A program made the translations under genes and the position numbers. Source: Euprymna scolopes (taxonomy: Eukaryota > Mollusca > Cephalopoda > Sepiida > Sepiolidae). Taken from it: a stretch of DNA of 56,676 nt. The notes beneath the pieces are model-generated. The model was not told where the DNA came from, searched no databases, and worked only from the letters and a program-made list of their open reading frames with translations. The DNA lies in assembly GCA_024364805.1 (NCBI GenBank), contig CM044496.1, positions 131,401,931 through 131,458,606 on the forward strand, in the 5' to 3' direction. The stretch's first letter is position 1. Each line of letters opens with the position of its first letter. Positions 51,261 through 56,676 of this stretch are shown one piece after another.

Positions 51261-52702
51261 GTAAGTATTAAGTCTTCCCACCACCATCACTCAACACTGG
51301 AGGGAAATCTACACTTTCTGCAGATATTCACCAATTATAACTGGCTCATAGACACAGACATAACATAATTGTTTCGATTTCCGATTCATAAATAATAATG
51401 GCTCCCTTGGCATATTCCACCCATTCTCATTGGCTGAGATCTGACAATTCTAATATTCTGGAATGAAAATATTTCTTACATAAACACTTCAAAAAGTTTA
51501 AAATATGGCATCTCTACAGAAGACAATAGTGTTAAAAAAAATTTTTTTTTAAATACACACATATTAACCATTCATAAACAGATAATTAAAAAAATATATG
51601 CATAATATCTTTTTCGTCTTTGCTTACACGTTTTGAACACTAAAAAAAAATGTAAACACAGCAATGGTTTGGAAATGTAAACTTGCACAAAATATCTACA
51701 TGGCACTATTTCACTCCCCCGCAAAAAAAAAAAATAAATAAAAATAGCCCTGAAAAACATTTACGGGTAGCAATATTTATTTTTCGATTTTGGAGCAATT
51801 ATTGACCCTTACATTTGGTTTTTCTTTGCATGTGGATGATTTGATTTACTTTTATATTTTTAATTTATTCCCTAGGCTTCAGTTTTAATGCAAATTTGAT
51901 TGACTACAGAAACACTCATTTCTTATATACTTGTTTTTACCAATTTTACTTTCTGTGGAGAATTTTATTTAATTTTCTTTTTCGGGACTGATTATCAAGA
52001 CTGCACACACGTTAACTGTTTTTTGTTGGTCAATTTTTACATTAGGTCCACAATTTTCTTTAAAATGAGGACTTCTATAGGTTTTCGACTATGCTGATTA
52101 AGAAAATCTCATTTTAATTTTTCCGGAAAAAATTATTTTTCAAGATATAAAGACCTAGATTATGCACTGTAATTAACTGGCCACCAGGTTTGTACTCACA
52201 TGCGATAAACAAATCTACTTCCCTCTTCCTGACACTGCCACCCCTAATTTCTTTCTTTGTATAGCATTTTCTGATAACGAATATCATGGTTAAATTTGGG
52301 GCAAATATTTCCCCCCCCCCCCAAAATCAGGTGTCTCCTCCAAAAGCCGTTCTTAACATGGGGAGGTTGGAGGGGGGGGGTGTTTATTCCAAAAGTCATT
52401 CTTAACATGATATTACTCAAAGAAGTGAAAAAAAGCCGTAATCATTTTGTTTTACACATTAAAAAAAAACGACAAAACTGGAATTTAATTTGATACTATT
52501 AGTGGAAGATTTAAAAAGAAAAACAAATGGAAACAGCTAGGATTGCTACCACTGATTTTGATCGCTCTAAACAGTTAATATTCAGTGAGAATCCCTAACT
52601 TCAAAAACCTGTTTTTACTTTCTATTATTATTCTAATGGACCATTTTTCGGAATTTTATTAATTCATACTGATTTATGCATTCCCTTAATTGCTTTTTTT
52701 AG
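51261..52702. other. Presumed intron/intergenic DNA
   Basis: AT-rich. 52310-52400 holds C and G runs plus AACATGGGGAGGTTGGAGG, the motif that recurs at 53838 and in the foldback at 55420. Confidence 0.4.
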
Positions 52703-52816
52703 AATCAAACAGTACCTGCAGGCTATCATCCCAAACCAGCAATAATCACCAGTGGAAGCCAGATTATTTCATTTCGGCCACAGCCACCAGTGTCTGCAAT
52801 TGTCCAGGGATGGTAG
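52703..52816 (+). CDS. Candidate terminal exon of an unrecognised gene
   Basis: A strong acceptor (CCCTTAATTGCTTTTTTTAG), then 37 codons and TAG: NQTVPAGYHPKPAIITSGSQ, IISFRPQPPVSAIVQGW. It is proline-rich and polar, like the cytosolic tail of a small membrane or adaptor protein. Starting in phase 0, it fits the exon at 51163-51260. No homologue was recognised by eye. Confidence 0.4.
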   Translation, partial: NQTVPAGYHPKPAIITSGSQIISFRPQPPVSAIVQGW

Positions 52817-52964
52817 TGTCCACCAACAACAACAACCGTAGTTTAATTTTTTACGAAGAAAGTGTCATGCTTCCACTGGGTAACGCCGATTAACAGGTCC
52901 TGCTAGTTGTAAATAACCGTTTAAATGAAAGAGAGTGGGCAATATAGGTTAATATGATTATTTG

Positions 52965-53417
52965 GATCATTCAGCCTTGACTTTTCTCATCTTGATGTTA
53001 TTCTCACAACGTTTCGGCCAATGTAACTGTCGCCATTTTCCAGGCGCATCTCATCGAACTCGGGGAAACTATACGGAAATTCAGATTGAACGTTTTAGTT
53101 AAAAATTCCGTAAGTATGTGCAATTTAATGGTAAAAACTAATAGGACCCATGGTTTTGAAAACTGTTTTATAAAAAACTTATAAGTTCCTAATGACTTCT
53201 CATTGTGTTTGAAAGAGTAGATCTCAAAACAAAAAAACGCATTTTTACATATGAAAACAAAAAAAGTTATAATCAAAAATGTTTTCACGGTGGCTCCGAA
53301 AACTCAGAAATTCATCTAAAAGTAGTACTTATATCTATAAGTTCAACAAGATGTATTTGAAGAAGGTCGGAGATTACATCGACTGAAAGATTAAAATAAC
53401 ATCCAAAATAAAAACGG
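52965..53417. mobile_element. Foldback element C3
   Basis: Left arm GATCATTCAGCCTTGA, TCATCTTGATG, CACAACGTTTCGGCCAATGT. The right arm at 53337-53417 pairs through CATCGACTGAAAG and AAGAAGGTCGGAG. It lacks the tRNA-like core of C1/C2. The right end is cut by the adjoining D2 element. Confidence 0.65.
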
Positions 53418-54636
53418 TGCTTGTTTAGATAGAGTCGACAGATTGATTTTTTTTTTAACGTGGTCTTAAGCAAAAACAGTACTTACTTGTCATGTAAAAA
53501 ATAGTAACATATCCAAAAATTATGAAAATTAATCAAGTAGAAAATTATTTATAGTTAAAAGTAATTTTTTAGGGAAAATGGAGATAGGATCCATAGATGT
53601 GAACACCTTAAAGATTGTGAATACAAGGGACATACTTATCTCCCTTTTTGCCACTTTAATGGCTGACGTTTTGTTTTACTTTTTTTACTAAAAATAATAG
53701 CAGTTGTTGTACTTGAATTTTCATAATTTTTTAATATATCAGACACGAACGAGACTCACCCTCCTGATATATATTAGTGCCTAATCAATAATAATCCACT
53801 GAAAAAATTGCAAAAACCGGAAGCCATTCTTATTAACATGGGGAGGTTGGGGGTGTTTATTTTGGAAACCGTTTGTAGCAGATGGATTTGCAACAAACAC
53901 AAGCAGGAGCAAATTCTTGCAGCTGGAGATTTGGAATCTAGTTTCTTCATGGCTTATCCAATCAGAAGTCAGCTCTCAGTCACATGACCAAGCATATAAA
54001 ATGTGAAACCAGCAACAGACTCTCTCTTTCGTCCCACATCTAAAGACAGACAACAACTTCACATGGAAAGGATCGGTCGCCCCCAACTTCCCTCTTGAGA
54101 CTCAACCGAACTCACCCGGCCTTTGGGCCTGGTGTTTGATTATGAAAAACGAGCCAACATGGCTACCCCTAAATGCAGACTTACATATGGTACGTACACA
54201 TTCTCTTTTTTTACCACGGGACTCTTTAATCCTTTGCCCTTATTCATACATGGATGCACGTTCCTACTACGACTTCAACATGTATCCAATGAACTCTTTT
54301 CTCTTTCAACAAACCTGTCTAATATTTAATCTATGTTTCCATACAGGAACACTTTCAATGACTAACCTGTTTTTTTTTTATACAACTCGTTTCTCTCCTA
54401 TATTCTTACTAACAAAGATAATCAATAAAGTTGCTTTTAAATGTTAAAATGAGAATTCTTTTCAGATCTTTATTTTTAACTGAACGTTCCTGGAGGGGGG
54501 GGGTCTCATTTAGGTCTGACGAATATATTACTATTTTTGACATGACAATTAAGTACAGTTGCTTTTGCTTAAAACCACATATTTAAAAAGAAAAAAAAAG
54601 AAAATCGATCTGTCGACTAACTTAACAAGCACTTAA
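53418..54636. mobile_element. Foldback element D2, split by another element
   Basis: Left arm GTGCTTGTTTAGATAGAGTC, GACAGATTGATTT (53418-~53560). Right arm at about 54522-54636, inward GTGCTTGTTAAGTTAGTCGA and ACAGATCGATTT. Comparison with D1 shows the junction …TTTT(G)AATATATTAC interrupted at 53739-54519. Confidence 0.75.
53739..54519. mobile_element. TCAGAC-ended element with promoter-like interior
   Basis: 781 bp inside D2. The ends TCAGAC…GAGAC…CTCC and, inward, TCAGAC…GAGAC…CTCC are imperfect inverted repeats. AATATA flanks both sides (offset by two bases on the right). Inside are a TATA-like GCATATAAAATG (about 53994), a CT-rich initiator-like region, and AATAAAGTTGC (about 54423). 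It also holds AACATGGGGAGGTTGGGGG (53837). The class is unresolved and no protein was recognised. Confidence 0.55.
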
Positions 54637-54829
54637 ACAAAATTTAAATGCAAATATTCGTTTTCAGCACCCCCCCATAAACAAGTTTTTTTACTTCCAT
54701 AGAAAGATGGCCACAAAGTGGGTACACATTTTACGTTAAAAAATATAGAAAAGTGATCCCCCACTTTTTGAAACTATAATTTCTTCTAATTAATCCGGAT
54801 AACACGTACAAAAGCATCAATCTAATATG

Positions 54830-55015
54830 TTTAGAAAGAATGGTGGAAGGATGCAGAGAAATAAAGATAAATTAAACCAATGAAAAGATGGCGTGATGAC
54901 GTATATTTGTGGATTTCTGGGTCAGCTAATACACGAATGCCGTATTCTGCAAAATGCAAAGAAAGCGATATAATACGAATAAAAAATATTCACAAAAACG
55001 TAAGTGCTTGTCAAG
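54830..55015 (+). mobile_element. Possible LINE scrap
   Basis: An open stretch MKRWRDDVYLWISGS (from about 54881) resembles the RPKRRWRDD motif near the C-terminus of many LINE proteins. The rest is unlike any family, so this is weak. Confidence 0.3.
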
Positions 55016-55419
55016 ATTAATCTAAACCAACGCATTTCAGGTGAAAACATTACATACTTATGTATTATGTAGGAATTAATATAAATTCCAAAAATAATGC
55101 AAAATGATCCAGTAGAAAATGTGCTAAATGTATTTTTTAATAAAAATTATTCACGATTGTGACATTTTGTGTTTAAAAACAACAGACCGTTACTTCAGTG
55201 TTAATAAATTTGTTGTTTCGTTAAGACCTACGTCTCTTTGTTCTCTTGATGTTATCACTAATACGTTACTAATATTATTCTTCAACGACATACACCTATA
55301 TCAGCATAATATAAAAGTACTGACTTAATTGTCATGTCAAAAATAGTAATATAGGTACTTCTGGGACATTGAATTCCATGGTAGCAAGCATATTTATTTA
55401 ATAGCCGCTCCCCTACAAA

Positions 55420-56195
55420 TAGGGTTGCCAGGTTGGCTTTTTGAGTATTTAACAGATTACCCGACAAACGACTATACGAAAAAAATAAATATATACAACA
55501 ACTGAATGGCACCATAGCCAATAAAAGTTAATTTTACACCTACCGACTCATTTGTTTTGCTTTTCAAGTAGTTAGTTTTTATTACTTTTTATTAAATCTC
55601 GAAAATTCAGTTTTTCCATGCAGATTTGAAGAAAAAAAAAAATGGCGGCATCTTTTTTGGAAAGCAAGCCTCGTTTTGAATTCAAGGTTTACAGGTGTTT
55701 TGAACTTTTTGGGTATTTTTTTTTTTACAAGACTACTCAGCATTGTGAAAACACCCCAACCTCCCCATCTTAAGAACAGCTTTAAGAATAAACATCCCCA
55801 ACCTCCCCATGTAAAGAACGGCTTTCAGAATAAACACCTCCAACCATGAAAGCTGTTCTCAACATGGGGAGGTTGGGATGTTTATAGTACACTGGGTACT
55901 CTCGTAAAAAAAAAAAAAAAAAATACCAAAAAAATTCAAACCGAAGCTTGCTTTACAAAAAAAGATACCGCCATTTTTTTTTTACGGAAAAACTGAATTT
56001 TTGAGATTAAATGAAGAGCAATAAAAACTACTTAAAAACACAAACAAATGAGCCAGGTAGATATAAAATTAATTTTTATTGGCTATGATGCCATTTTTTG
56101 TTGTATATTTATTTGTTTTGCATAGTTGCTTGTTGGTTAATCTGCTAAATTACCGGCTTTTTTAAGGCCAAATTTACCCAATTTGGCCTTTTTTT
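55420..56195. mobile_element. Foldback element E with tandem repeats in the loop
   Basis: Long imperfect arms of about 300 bp: left GGCTTTTTGAGTATTTAACA, CAGATTACCCGACAAACGAC, ATGGCACCATAGCCAATAAA, AAATTCAGTTTTTCC, AAGCAAGC; the right arm at 55905-~56180 pairs in reverse order. The loop (55742-55880) contains four copies of a ~40-bp unit around CCAACCTCCCCATG in alternating orientation. The same unit is at 52343-52400 and 53833-53862. Confidence 0.75.
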
Positions 56196-56676
56196 TTTTT
56201 TTTTTTTAAAGTTTGGCCTTCGAATTTTCTGTTTAGCTTTTTTTCAAATTTGGCTTCAAATTTGACTTTTTTCTGACCATTTTATATATTTATTTAATAG
56301 TAATTATTAAAGAAAAAGTTATAATTAAGTAATTTAAAAAGTAGTTTGGATGTCAAAACTTGTAGATTTTTTTTAATTTTGGCTTTTTTTTTCTGCATGA
56401 AAAAAAACAGCCCCGTAATCAACATCTGCTAATGTTTGTCATATAAGGAAAAAAATCTTTTTCTAAAGACTTAAAGGGCCACACAGAGAGAAACTCACAC
56501 CTAAACGTTTAAATTTGATTTTACACTTACTTACTAAACGTTTATATTGAATCTCTCAGAGTTCACAGTTGAGTATGAAACCGTTCTGAAGACATTATTT
56601 TTAGTGCTGGTACCTTAGCTATGTCCAGTAAGGTCACTGAGTATATCTCCTTTGAAATAATTAATGTTTGTATTTT
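56196..56676. other. AT-rich flank, nothing recognised
   Basis: Phrases TTTGGCCTT and TTTGGCTT repeat at 56160-56260. No exon was supported. Confidence 0.4.

Noticed and set aside
52141-52285. Minus-strand stretch of about 53 open codons with a GTGAGT donor inside
   Set aside because: No acceptor, no recognisable domain and no partner exon.
54123-54447. Two overlapping plus-strand frames
   Set aside because: They lie inside the TCAGAC-ended insert, have no recognisable content and overlap a polyadenylation signal.

Overview
The window looks like intronic and intergenic DNA from a large, AT-rich, transposon-packed animal genome. Exon-intron structure with consensus splice sites, LINEs, mariners, hAT MITEs, Helitrons, a Penelope-like element and a 5S-derived SINE all rule out a prokaryote. 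The LINE families and overall texture suggest a mollusc, probably a cephalopod; that is inference, because no species marker is visible.

Host genes are sparse. (1) On the minus strand, five exons (24336-24260, 14922-14715, 12919-12836, 9137-8983, 7146-6837) splice in phase into the first 278 residues of a TMEM39A/TMEM39B (SUSR2) homologue, an ER multi-pass protein. The gene starts near 24.3 kb and runs off the left edge without its last ~200 residues. (2) On the minus strand, 43186-43052 is the terminal coding exon of a PIGY homologue, a small subunit of the enzyme that starts GPI-anchor synthesis; its 5' part was not found. (3) On the plus strand, two phase-matched candidate exons (51163-51260 and 52703-52816) may be the 3' end of an unrecognised gene. 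No other host gene could be supported.

The rest is layered mobile DNA. From 0.4 to 6.1 kb: a LINE remnant, a dead DD34D mariner inside a minisatellite, and a dispersed repeat. TMEM39A introns carry a foldback element with a tRNA-like core, a 5S-rRNA-derived SINE, a LINE split by a nearly whole 1.3-kb DD37D mariner, a hAT MITE with exact 8-bp duplications, an exactly 80-bp MADE1-like palindrome, a hAT element holding a mini-Helitron that carries a tRNA-type promoter, and more foldbacks. From 24.3 to 43 kb: the gene's upstream region, a 34-bp satellite on both sides of an assembly gap, a Penelope-like fragment with a well-formed hammerhead ribozyme, tandem duplications, more LINE copies, and two Helitrons end to end. 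From 43 to 56.7 kb: the PIGY exon, a second copy of the dispersed repeat, a young-looking 5'-truncated LINE with about 400 open codons of reverse transcriptase, two internally deleted mariners, and nested foldbacks.

The most interesting signals are the hammerhead ribozyme (27475-27536), Pol III-type tRNA-like modules inside two unrelated DNA-element classes (mini-Helitrons and foldbacks), the 5S-derived SINE, and the MADE1-like hairpin. All recognitions come from reading the sequence and remembered family features; no database search was run.
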